The notes beneath the pieces are model-generated. The model was not told the DNA's origin, did not search any database, and saw only the letters and a list, made by a program, of their open reading frames with translations. This document shows, in pieces, positions 12,630 to 22,865 of a stretch of DNA of 64,000 nt (position 1 is the stretch's first letter; each line of letters starts with the position of its first letter). The stretch covers positions 43,350,731-43,414,730 of the forward strand of contig CM046458.1 of assembly GCA_025506515.1 (NCBI GenBank), written 5' to 3'. The translations under genes and the position numbers were made by a program. This DNA comes from Flaveria trinervia. Lineage: Eukaryota > Streptophyta > Magnoliopsida > Asterales > Asteraceae.

Positions 12630-12901
12630 ACTCTGCAGGAATAGTGTCTTCCGTAGGAATTTGTTCTTCCGTAGAAGTCTTGTTCTTCCGTAGATGATTT
12701 GTTCTTCGTAGGAATCTTGTTCTTCCGAAGCTGATTTGTTCTTCCGTAGGAAATCTTGTTCTTCCGAAGCTGATTGTTCTTCCGTAGGAATCTTGTTCTT
12801 CAGTTCTGGTTGTTCATCCGCAGAGGATCTTCGAATGTAATTTTACTTGTAAGAAACATATCTACGGAAGAACAAAATATTCATCCATAGATGTTTCTTA
12901 C
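12630..12901. repeat. U3 motif array of element A (TTGTTCTTCCGTAG)
   Basis: About eight direct copies of TTGTTCTTCCGTAGGAATC-like units, spaced roughly 19-22 bases, run from 12640 to 12810. An inverted copy (CTACGGAAGAACAAA) follows at about 12862, enclosed by an 11-base inverted repeat: GTAAGAAACAT at 12849-12859 and its complement at 12891-12901. Confidence 0.85.
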
Positions 12902-13099
12902 ACTTGGTCAAATTTAGAAATTGACCAAGTATAATGTTCGTACCTGCAACCATACATATATCAACACACATATAAATGGGTTAACTTATATATATATAAT
13001 GCATACATAATAATGAATTACAACCATTCATTACAAAATATTAATTCAAGTACTAAGTCTATAAAAAGTTGACTAGATTTACTGATCCTAGACCTAATA

Positions 13100-13112
13100 A
13101 TACTCCCCCTTA
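13100..13112 (-). promoter_or_regulatory. 3' polypurine tract of element A
   Basis: On the minus strand TAAGGGGGAGTAT directly precedes the LTR start. It matches the PPT of element B almost base for base and primes plus-strand DNA synthesis in this class of elements. Confidence 0.8.
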
Positions 13113-13140
13113 GGCTTAGATACTTGTAATCAGTTCTTCA

Positions 13141-15746
13141 TGTAACATCTGTGTTTTTTTTGTTAATTAAAAGCTAATTTCGTTTATTCTTTCAAGGGCC
13201 ATTGTTGTTAAACTTGAAATTTATGGGGGAATTAAGCTTATTTTCCTAGTTGTTATTAAAATGTAATGTATGAAAGCTAATAATAAAATATTAATTTGCA
13301 ATAAAAATAATTATGATAATACTAATAATGGTAACAATAATAATAAGGTATAATAATGATAATAATACTAGTAATACTAACTAAAATAATAATAACAACA
13401 ATAATAATAATCATAATATTATTATAATAATAATAATAATAACTAAATACTAGTAGTAAAAAAAATTTAATAACTTATAAAAGTTTTTAATAAAGAATAA
13501 TGATTAAAACTTTAAGTTATCTAAGTCAAGGGGGAAGTTTTGTTAATTTTGAAACTTTAACTACGAGTTTAATGCATAAATGATACAAAATAAACTATAG
13601 GGACCATTTGTGTAATTATTGGAAATTAACTCCAACTCCTTTCCTTCTCTCCCGCATATCCGGCCAATCCGGCTACCCACCGGCCGAAGTCCGATGGGGG
13701 GAACTAAACGTCCATGAAACATTAAATTTGTTAACCAAAACCTTCCCCAGCCATTCGTGAAGATGAGTTGAACCATCAATCATCATTTAATTGGGTTTAA
13801 CGAGGTATTAGAGCATTTGAGCTCGAGTAACCGTCGGCCATCAAGTCCAAGCCGTTTGAGCATTTAAAACACAATAATAATCGAATTAACTGAATACAAA
13901 CAATCATCTGTCTATCTCCAATCGATTACACCCTTCAATTTCACCTGAATCAAACACAAACAACGAATTTAAGCATCATCTTCATCGCGACCTGCACACT
14001 AGTCGAACACCACCATATGGTGTTCAAAGATCAAAATTGATAGAGGGCTTTGAGTCCAGACCATCACACGATGCTATCTACACCTTTGATTTGAATATCG
14101 TTGAAGATTACTTGAATTTCTGCACTCACGGTCGCGACTTGTTCTCGGTTGTTCTTAGCATCGATTCGAAATCCAAACGGTAATTGAACTCATCTCTATA
14201 ATCGAATTCACATGAGGAACAATACCCCTAAACTTAATTGATTGATACAATGATTCGGGGTTCGATTTGGGGTTAAGTGATTCTAGGGTTCATAGGGAAT
14301 TTGGGGGTTCTTTTGTTTATGTTTTTAAACCTTTGAAACCCACTTATCTCGCGGCCAAGGCCTTTGGTTCACTGGTTAAGACTCTGCATTCTCAACATGA
14401 GGTCCCGGGTTCGAACCCGGGCACCCTCATGTATTTTTTAAAGGTTTTTTAGCCTTAAATAAATTATGGAAAATTTTTTTATATATTTACAAATTATTTA
14501 TATAAACTTTAAATATTTTTAAAAGCCACCAAATATTTTCTGTATTTTTTTACTTTAAATAAATTATTTTGTTAATAAAATATTTTAACAAAGATTGTTC
14601 GTGAATAATTTCTAATAAAATGGATTACAAGTAATAATTAATAAATTATTATTAGGTCAAAACGTTTCTTTTCTAATAATATTGTTAAATAGTACTTCAT
14701 TTTTTTTTCTTTTCTTTTGTTATAAAAATTTATTTAAACTTACGAAACTTCCAAATTGTTTCTTTTCACATTTTGTATAAAATATAGATATATATTTTTA
14801 GATAATATAAATGATGTTTATTTGTTAAATACAATTATTTAACAAGCCCCAAAATCCACTTAACCCTAGTACTCGTTGATTCGTTAAACCCATTATGTTT
14901 AAGCTTAAATCTTGTATATCTATATACTTAGGTGTATTGTGAAGACTTTATGTTGGAACGACGATTACTATTTCTTATTAATTATCTGTTATATATTTAT
15001 TGACCAGGTGAGTTTTCCTTGCCCCTTTTTCATATTTTCATACTAATTTGGGGTGAAACATGATAGCTTATACATGATACACTTATACACATTTGAGACT
15101 TGTAAATCACGTGCAATTCAACTTATTATTTTGTCATGGTTATTTGTGTATTATAAGTGATTATATGAGATACATAGTTTGTTTACAATCATTAACTATT
15201 GCTAGCCTGGCGACGTCTTAGATCTTTGTGCCTGACAAGCCTATTTGGTGCTAAAGCCGAGGTATTGCCGGCTCCTGATGACGTATGCTTGTTCATCATG
15301 GGAACCAAATACACTTAGCCAATCTTTTATACTTGTAATCAAGTCGAGATTTGGTTGTAACGATATGTGTTCTATAACCTTACTTGCTTATGACCTATGA
15401 CATGAATTACTACTTGTAACCTTGTTCATATTATGTATGAAAACCTTGAAAACTCACTAACTATTTTTAGTTGACTCTTATTTTTATCATGTTTCAGGTC
15501 AACCTCAAGTTTAAAGTGATCCTTTTGAAGCATGCTATAATCTAGGACTTGGACCTAGTTAATGAAATAAAAAAGTTTACATTATGTTATGTTATGTTTG
15601 AACTTACTACTTGTTTGAGACTTATGATTGTATTTCATTTCAAGACTTATGATATAATATTTACATTTTAATATAGTGTTATGTGGTTGTGAACAATCTT
15701 AACCCTCACATCTCGACGTTTCCGCCGTCAAGGTTAGGGTGTGACA
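13141..15746 (+). mobile_element. Solo LTR G1 (Ty3/gypsy-like)
   Basis: A 2606-base unit begins TGTAACATCTG, ends GGTGTGACA, and is flanked by the perfect 5-base duplication CTTCA (13136-13140 and 15747-15751). It has no coding region, primer site or PPT, so it is best read as a solo LTR left by recombination. The orientation is inferred from a module near its end (CTCACTAAC, GTTGAC, TTTCAGGT) shared with G2, and from ATAGGGACC at about 13600. The gypsy assignment rests on length and terminal sequence only. It contains AAT-rich simple sequence (13270-13450) and a tRNA-like module. Open frames inside (13561-13779, 14267-14452) look like chance. Confidence 0.85.
14351..14438 (+). other. tRNA-like Pol III promoter module inside G1
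   Basis: An A-box-like TGGTTCACTGG (14365-14375) is followed after 32 bases by a perfect B box GGTTCGAACC (14408-14417) and a T run at 14433. The T-arm is an 18-base perfect palindrome, CCCGGGTTCGAACCCGGG (14404-14421), nested within CATGAGG/CCTCATG arms. The 5' and 3' acceptor strands do not pair, so this is not a functional tRNA gene. It resembles the head of a tRNA-derived SINE. Solo LTR G2 has no obvious counterpart. Confidence 0.6.
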
Positions 15747-15878
15747 CTTCAACACTAAAAGCTCCTTAATCTTGAAACCATTTTCTTGTTGAAATATTAT
15801 ATTGCATCCTTTTGATCATGTCTGAAATCTGGTAACTCCTTAACTCCATTCTGCATGTCCTTTGAAATGTCTCAAAAC

Positions 15879-17378
15879 TCAACCCAATACATCTTCTTCA
15901 GTGGTGAGGGTTTCTATAACACATTGGTTGTTAACAATCTCCAATTCATCTTCTTTTGAGATTCTCAGTTCTGTTATATCTTTAATGTTAGCTCCCTTCA
16001 GCATCCTAGCATTATATCTTCTTCTTTTGTATTCTTTGGCATGCAGCTTATCCACAACTTGTATCATATGAATGTATAAGCATAAATCATATGGAGCTTT
16101 TTCATCTGTTAGCTTTGGGAAGAATTTATCATGTAAGAATGATGTGTAGCTTGGATGAAGCATTTTGATCTCTATAGGGTCGAAGATTCTTATTTTGTCA
16201 CCTTTCCTACCATCAGCATTCCTCAGCAACACCATTTCTTTTGTTTTCTCAACATATCCCCATGCAGTTATAGGAATAGTGTATTGATTTTCTCCAATGA
16301 CTTTGATGGCTACTGTTTTCCTATTAGAACAACCAACTCTCCTTAGAACTTCATCATCAACTAATGAGGAAGAGTTAGTGCCTGATCTTTTCTTTCTCTC
16401 TAATCTTCTTTTGTGCTCAATATCCTCTCTTTTGGCTTCTCTAATCACATCATCTTTGAATTTTGTCTTTAACTTTCCCACCAACACAGAGAAATCTCTT
16501 CCCCTTGAGTGAATTGGATAGTTAGACATTGTAAGATTCTGCAGATCCTTAATGTCTTTCTCATGAAGTCTCAGTACAGCCTCTGTATCATGGAAATATT
16601 GAATTCTTCCAAAGGTTCTCTTTATAATTGCATAATCCCAGTCTGGATCAAATTTCCAGGCCATAATCTTGTTCTCTTCTTCAGAACTGGGGGTTGTGAT
16701 ATGATCATATAGCTCTATGAGAGTTGATTTCTGTTTAGTGATCTCTCTAATAGTTGTTCCTAATGGCCACACTTTCCTAGGAATGACTGCCCTTGGTTCT
16801 CTGATCAGTTTGTCTTTGCCTTTGTGTTGATCTTTAGATTCAACAGTTATAGGATTACTAGAGAGTTTGTTTTGTTGCTCAAATAATGGGTTTGGAGCTT
16901 CAGTTCTGAATCTGACTCCAGTGTCAAGTTCAACATTCATTACATGTTCCATCATTCTTCTTAGTTCACCAACACTTCTTCCTTTAAGCTCATGAGCCTT
17001 GTAATTGTGTCCCTGAAGCCAACATACCATATTGTACTTGGTGAGTTTAGCAGTGTCATAATGGCCTAGATCTTTCTTGATTTTCTGAATGGATTGAAAA
17101 GTGGTGAATGCTTCATAGTCACAATTTGGAATATGAACCTAGCAAGCTCAAACTCTTTCAGCATATCTTTCATCTCAGTCAAGTTCATTCTTTCAACCAT
17201 GTCAAATGGGAACCCATGATTGATCAGGGTCATAAACACAGATGACTTAGGCCTTTCTTCCATGATGTCTTTTTGTTGTAGGAAGAACATCAGTCTTTGA
17301 TTCTTCTTGAGCTTTGTTAGGTTTATCTTCAATCAACTCTTTCCATTCAACATCACTCTCAGATTCATCAATAGCAGC
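15879..17378 (-). pseudogene. Additional ORF of element A, C-terminal half (broken)
   Basis: A 383-codon open stretch (17030-15879) ends at a stop at 15879. It has a WLQGHNY segment, an IMAWKFDPDWDYAIIKR segment, and a C-terminal block with MLHPSYTSFL followed by IKDITELRIS. All three have counterparts in the same order in the additional ORF of element B (for example LLHPSYISFL and IKDIEFMRIS), so this is a conserved domain of unknown function. Upstream pieces (17332-17066 and 17378-17333) are frameshifted relative to it. At 17378 the ORF is cut by element D, and its N-terminal half resumes at 28946. The bases 15752-15878 are the 3' untranslated end. Confidence 0.8.
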
Positions 17379-17590
17379 TGATAGGATCTCAGCAACTAGT
17401 TTGATCGATTCGAATGATTTCAGCAGCGGAATATAGTACCAACTAGCACAATTCGAGCAAGAATACCAAAGATATTGCAATGAAAAGAATTAGTTATAGA
17501 GAGAGAAAGTTTTTGCAAAAAGAATATTTCATTCAATCACATGCTTTCGTGGTGGCAAAAATGTCACACATACAATCAGGTCAATCATCC

Positions 17591-17598
17591 CTTATATA
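17591..17598 (-). promoter_or_regulatory. TATA box in the LTR of D
   Basis: TATATAAG on the minus strand lies about 850 bases into the LTR. A second copy lies 31-32 bases upstream at about 17623 within a short duplicated segment. The 5' LTR has the same pair at about 28097 and 28129. Confidence 0.55.
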
Positions 17599-17704
17599 GG
17601 AATGTCGTGGTGGAACATTCCTTATATAGGAGATGTGACGTTTGCTGATGTCACTTGATAGTGACATCTAACAGAATTATTTAAACAACTGAAACACAAC
17701 TACT

Positions 17705-17894
17705 GAAGATGTCAAAACAGCTGACATCTTCTTACAAAAATACTAAGTGTTATCAGTTACTACAACTACTGAAAAGAAACTACTGAAACTACAACGACTG
17801 AAGAACAAGCTCTTCAGTCGTTTTACAAAACTACTGAAAGTAAAAACATAAAACTACTGATATCACAACTACTGAAGAAGTACTCTTCAGCTGT
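17705..17894. repeat. U3 hairpin cluster of element D (CTGAAGA/TCTTCAG)
   Basis: Perfect hairpins are present: GAAGATGTCA and its complement (17705-17714, 17722-17731), and AACGACTGAAGA and its complement (17793-17804, 17811-17822; 12-base arms, 6-base loop). An imperfect one lies at about 17864-17896. Single copies of AACTACTGAA fill the gaps. The 5' LTR has the same cluster at about 28210-28405, with one arm mutated. Confidence 0.85.
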
Positions 17895-18092
17895 TGTGAC
17901 AAACTACTGAAACTTCAGCACTTGGTCTTCAGACTTGAACTTCAGACGTTTCATCAGCTGATGACTTCAGTAGATGTCATCAGACTTTGTACATCAGTCT
18001 TTGTCTTTAGTCTTTGTCTTCAGACTTTGTACATCAGTTGTTGATCTTCAGCACTTGTGGACTCTTCAGCTGTTGTACTTGAGTACTTTGGT

Positions 18093-18296
18093 CTTCAGCT
18101 TCAGCACTTGTATTCTTCAGCTGTTTGACTTCAGCACTTTAGTCTTCAGCTTCAGCACTTGTGTTCTTCAGCTGTTGAACTTTAGTACTTTGGTCTTCAG
18201 CTTCAGCACTTGTGTTCTTCAGCTGTTTGACTTCAGCACTTTAGTCTTCAGCTTCAGCACTTGTGTTCTTCAGCTGTTTGACTTCAGCACTTTAGT
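18093..18296. repeat. 51-base tandem repeat in the LTR of D
   Basis: Four units of exactly 51 bases start with CTTCAGCTTCAGCACTTGT. The 5' LTR has four units at 28584-28787, so the array existed before insertion. Because 51 is divisible by three, it creates misleading plus-strand open frames. Confidence 0.92.
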
Positions 18297-18447
18297 CTTT
18301 AGCGTTTAAGTCTTCAGTACTTGATCTTCAGCTGTTGAAGTCTTCAGCACTTGTCGAACTGCTGATGAAGCCTTCAGCAGTTGTTGTGATATCATGTGGG
18401 ACTTAGAGGTTTTCTGATCTTGGCTCATTGGTTCTTTTGGTCCAACA

Positions 18448-18460
18448 AACTCCCCCTGAA
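18448..18460 (-). promoter_or_regulatory. 3' polypurine tract of element D
   Basis: On the minus strand TTCAGGGGGAGTT abuts the LTR start TGTTGG. Confidence 0.85.
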
Positions 18461-18665
18461 CCAATGCAGCCAAAACCTTTAATTGATTTATTTTCCCACT
18501 TATTGTTGGCAGAATGGTTGGTCTTTTTCCTTCTTGATCAGTTGAGAAGATGACCCATATAAGCACTGGTTTGGGAATGAGTCTCTGATGATTTGGTTGG
18601 CAACGTATGGATGGGAGCTCTGTATTGGGGAATTAGACACTAAGCTGTTCCCCCATCCATGAGAC

Positions 18666-21600
18666 TCACTTCCCAACTATGAGCCTATAGGATTCCCTGG
18701 TGTAGGCCTCCAAAAATACAATTTGTTCCTCCATGGTGAGCTCCTCTGCCTCACCATCGAAGAATCCTTCTGGCCCATAGTACTCAGACAAGAATTTGAC
18801 CTGTTTTCCATTTTTGAGTACCACTGTTGTAATCTGTCTGTAAGCAAATTCATCAGGATGATGACCTTCTAACAGCAGTGGTAACTCATCCTTTCTGATC
18901 TCATTCAGCCTCTTATACACCAGCCCCTTTTTATCATTCTGTTCTCCAGTATCTTCTGTGGAGGCATGTTTGAGGTGTAGGCCTTTTTTAAATCTTCCAG
19001 GATTTCCCAGGGTGAGACTACAAGGGCTAAGGAGATCACTTCATCTACAATCTTTTTCACTTGCCCATTGTATCTCTGAGGGATATTTTCTTTTGTATTC
19101 TGTGAGCCACCCTGGGATCAGGCCAAATTCTTACTCTTTCTTTCACATACTGAAAAGTTTGTCTAAGAGTATAAATCCTCTGAACTTGTTTTTTCATATT
19201 AATGATGGAGGAAGTGGCTGCATAAGCTTTATCTACTCTTCTCAATAACTCTTCATCATGCAATCTGTGTTGTTCTTCTTCTTCTAATTTCACTTTGATT
19301 GCATCTCTTTGTTGCTCAGGGGTTATTGCAAGAGAGAGATCTTTGGCCTTAGGCAACTGCTAAACAGCTGAGATCGGCAGCCTATCTTCTTCATCATCAT
19401 TTTCTTCTTCACAAGCCTCAACACCCTTCTCTTCTTCTGCTTAGGTGCATCATCGGCTATTGGTTTTGAGGGTAAGGGAGTTGGTTTTGTGGGTTGTGGT
19501 TGTGGTTGTTTTGGACAGGGATGTTGACAGGCTGAGTTAGCATTTTGGAGGTGAGTGTGGCTTTTGAGTGTTTGGCTAGCTCAGTCCTGCTCCCTGCTCC
19601 TGCTTCATTCAAAGCTTCGACTACTAAACCCTTAGTGTATGCTTCAGACGAACAGATCTTGGAGGTTATGGCCAAGATGCTATCCCTGGTCCATGATTTT
19701 ACTTCGATCAATGATCTCCCAAGGTATTTGCTGATAAATCTGATCATGATCTCAAGTCTCTCTCTATCTATAGTGCTGTAGCTGGCCCATCTTTGTTGGA
19801 TCTCTTCGATCTCTAATCTTCTTATTTTAGAATCCAGCTTTTCAGTGTCGAAACCTTGCCTAAACAGCTGATCAATAATATTGTCCATTGATCTGCTGTG
19901 TTCAACATCAGCCTCTTTAACCATTTCGTTCAAGTTCTTCTCTTTCTCAGCACTCTTCTTTTTCTTGTATGTGACATGAAAATCTTTTTGACTTTCATGT
20001 ACTTTTTCAATTTCAGCTCCCTTCTCAATCACATTCTCCTTTTTTTTCGGCCTCATACACACAATCCTTCTCTTTTTCCACCTCTTTATCCTTCTCTTTC
20101 TCTCTCTCCTTCTCCATCCTCTTTCTTTTAGCTTTCACTGCTGAACTCTCCCCATTTTGGGTGCATTGGTTGCAAGGGATTGAGTAGCAGAAAGTTGTTG
20201 GCTCAGTACATCCTCCACCAGGGGTGTAAGACAGAAGAAAGTCTCTCATCAACAGTTTTAATAACAAATTCGGTTAGCTGCGGTGTGATGAGAGATAGGG
20301 GATTTTGAGGAATAGCATCCATTTGCTCAGGGGGGTTTTGGTCCTGAGAAATGGTGCCGGAAACAGAGGAAGGTGGCTGAGAATTTTGTAGTGGCTGTGT
20401 GTTTAAGGGACCTTCAGAGGAAGGTTCCATCTGTTGGGTTGATGTGTGGCAGATGGTCTTTCTCCTTGAGAGAGTTGGTCAAGTAGTTTTTGCAGCCTAC
20501 TGACTTCCTCCTCTAGGATTGTGTTCTGGGCAAGAACATCGTAGAAAAAGCCCAGGTCATCATCAGCAGATGTGCTGAACCTGACCTCCTGCTTGTAGCG
20601 GGATGTACATGCACCGGGTGTAGACCAGTTGTAGCATGTGCCCCTTTGTCTTGGAACTGGGGACCTCCAGCCTCAGGACTTTGTCCTTCATCAGCTGTTG
20701 CCTCTGGTGAGGTCTTAGGAATGTTACCAGCCTCAATCTGATCATATGCTGATTCAGAAGAGGTGGCAGCCTCACCAGATGTTCTGGTCTCCATATCCAC
20801 ACCAGGAGATAGAACATTTAAACCCCGGTGCTGTGGGTTGTCAGAAGCATGTGTATCCTCTTCCTCAATTGCTGTTGTTCTCCCCCCTTTGTTGGTGGTT
20901 GTAGGGGAGGAGGAGAGGCATGCAGCTGAGTCAGCACATTGGCAATTATAATGTTGGCTTTGAGGGGCATTTGCATGGGGAGAGGGGATAGAAGCTGATT
21001 GCATCCGGGGAGAGGGATGCTCTTCAATGATAACCTCCTCAAGTGAGAGAGGTCTCAGCAATGTGGTTTCCCCTGAAATGGTTGCAACAGGATCCTTTTG
21101 AGAGGATACCTGTGCGGCTGTGGCTGGTTGAGTCGTTAACACTACTGGGGGGTTTGAACCAGTAGGTTTATCCTGTTGGGTGGTACAGTAGCATCATCAG
21201 GGGACTCATCTCCCTGATTAGCTTGTTTGGGTTTGGTATTTTGGCTTGGTGGGGACTTTGGATCTGCCAATTGAAGCTGTGGGTTCCCTTTGCTTGGGTT
21301 TTAGCAAACGGGCAGCTTCTTTGAGAGATTGGTCGAGTTATGCCTGGAGTATACCTCAGCTAGAACAGCTGGTGCAAGGACTCCAAGGCCAACAAGGCCA
21401 TCAGTTTGTAATTCATTAAAATTATGGCCATCAGAAACCTGGATATAATATCCATCTGTTTCCCACAGGTTTCTGTGCCAGATCTTTGATTTCTAGAAAC
21501 ACAATTTGTGAAAAATTTAAAGGTTGGTGTTCTAGAATTGAATATAATACCTGTTGCCACCGGGAAGACATTTGATCCCATGAGGATGTCTTCGAGGCTA

Positions 21601-22034
21601 AGCAAACATTCACCATATGAAATATTATCGTTCAGCATCCGGGAAGTTCTTCTTCAGTATGGTAGCAACTCTAAGATTTCCGTCGTACCCATTGTTGATG
21701 AAGGACATATCAGTTGTACCCTTCGGGTACTCAGTCACACAGCAGCATCTTGTAAATTTAGCACTCTACGAATGCTTTCAGGTGTAACCTCTACTTGTTT
21801 TTGGTTAACCAATGACCTAACAGAGATTTGGCCGGTAGGCACATCAGTGTGAACGTAAGCATTGGACCAAAACTGACTGAGTGATTCTGGGTAGATGGTC
21901 AGGTTTAAGAGCAGAGCTGTAATATATTGAGAATCAGCCATTAGGTCTATGGCGTGATCAAACTTTGTCCAGAAGGCCGATTTCGTGAGGTAGGCGACGC
22001 AGTTATGTCGGGGTTTTAGACTCATGGTTGCCAT
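18666..22034 (-). pseudogene. Additional ORF of element D (divergent, broken)
   Basis: It occupies the same position as the additional ORFs of A, B and E, and begins alike: ATG at 22034, eight residues, then His-Asn-Cys-Val-Ala-Tyr. Following pieces are a domain at 21638-21360, a Ser/Thr/Pro/Gln-rich region (21142-20513), a Lys/Glu-rich region near 20062-19900, a helical region (19900-19457), and a C-terminal block (19356-18666) with RQTFQYVKERVRIWPDPRVA and EYYGPEGFFDGEAEEL segments. The LHPSY block found in A and B is not visible. Several frameshifts and stops separate the pieces. Function unknown. Between 18461 and 18665 there is only 3' untranslated sequence. Confidence 0.7.
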
Positions 22035-22079
22035 TTTTGAAAGTATGAAGGTCTGAAGAACGGCTAATGGACTGTTTGA

Positions 22080-22860
22080 GAAGAAGTCAGGTATTTATAG
22101 GGTTGGAGAGGAAAAGGCTGAAAGAAAACTACTGAAGGTTTTAGTGTGGTCATCAGCTGTTTGAAACTACTGATGACGTGGTATTACCCTTCAGAGGTTT
22201 AAAACGACTGACAGTGGTGGTGTTGTCATCAGTTGTTATAAAACAACTGAAGACTTGGTTTTGACCATCAGACGTTGAAACAGCTGAAGTCTTGGTGTTA
22301 ACCATCAGTATTTATGAAACTACTGAAGGTCGTGGTTTTGACTTCATATGATGTAAACAACTGAGGACTTGGTGTTTGTCATCAGTAGTTGTGAAACTAC
22401 TGAAGACAGTGGTTTTGCCATCAGTTGTTGAAACAACTGAAGACTTGGTATTAGTTATCAGTAGTTGTGAAACTACTAAGACTGTGGTCTAGCTTCAGTT
22501 GTTTAGAAACAGCAGTTGTAGAAACAACTGAAGAGAATTACTCATCAGCTGTTTTCGTCAATTCTTAGCTTTTCAGCCGTTTCATACTGTCCTCAACACT
22601 TACTATCAGATTTTTCATCTGCTTCTTAGGTGATTCATAGGACGTCAGTACTTATCTGTTTTACTGATGTCAGTAGTTGTAACTACATCAGTAGTTTTAA
22701 CTACATCAGTAGTTTAGAACAGATAAAGTACTTTAGTACTTGTGAGGCATTTAGCCTTCAGTAGTTATAAAAATACTGAGGGTAAAAGAACTCATCAGTA
22801 CTTATATGTGACATGGTTACCAATGATCATCAGTACTTATTACTGAGATCATCAGTAGTT
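22080..22860. repeat. Motif array in the pol-ORF spacer of element D
   Basis: The spacer (22035-22865) is almost wholly composed of CAGTTGTT, CAGTAGTT and their complements. Hairpins include CAGTTGTT with complement at 22230-22249 (4-base loop), CAGTAGTT with complement at about 22383-22402, and CAGTTGTT with complement at 22422-22439 (2-base loop). The same words (CTACTGAAG, AACTACTGA) make up the LTR hairpin cluster of D. Confidence 0.88.
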
Positions 22861-22865
22861 GTCAC

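Larger units (their letters stand above)
12289..13099 (-). repeat. 3' LTR of element A, 5' portion only
   Basis: The LTR begins just after the PPT at 13100-13112. Its first bases read TATTAGGTC on the minus strand; the expected TG may have mutated to TA. It contains a repeated motif array (12630-12901) and a TATATATAG box at 12484-12493. It is cut at 12288 by element E. The remainder lies left of the window. Confidence 0.75.
17379..18447 (-). repeat. 3' LTR of element D
   Basis: The 1069-base LTR starts TGTTGGACCAAAAG on the minus strand right after the PPT and ends CTATCA. It contains the hairpin cluster, four 51-base tandem repeats and two TATATAAG boxes. It has about 15 extra bases relative to the 5' LTR. 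Confidence 0.93.

Noticed and set aside
14351..14431. Functional tRNA gene
   Set aside because: A and B boxes and T-arm are present, but the acceptor strands cannot pair and the D-arm is poor.
15879..17030. Host protein-coding gene of 383 codons
   Set aside because: Its blocks match the additional ORF of element B in order, and it lies between A's coiled-coil part and A's PPT, so it belongs to the retroelement.
17974..18309. Plus-strand open frame rich in Phe-Ser-Thr-Leu repeats (and its twin at 28493-28831)
   Set aside because: It is the 51-base tandem repeat of the D LTR read in one frame; no domain, and it lies on the antisense strand of the LTR.
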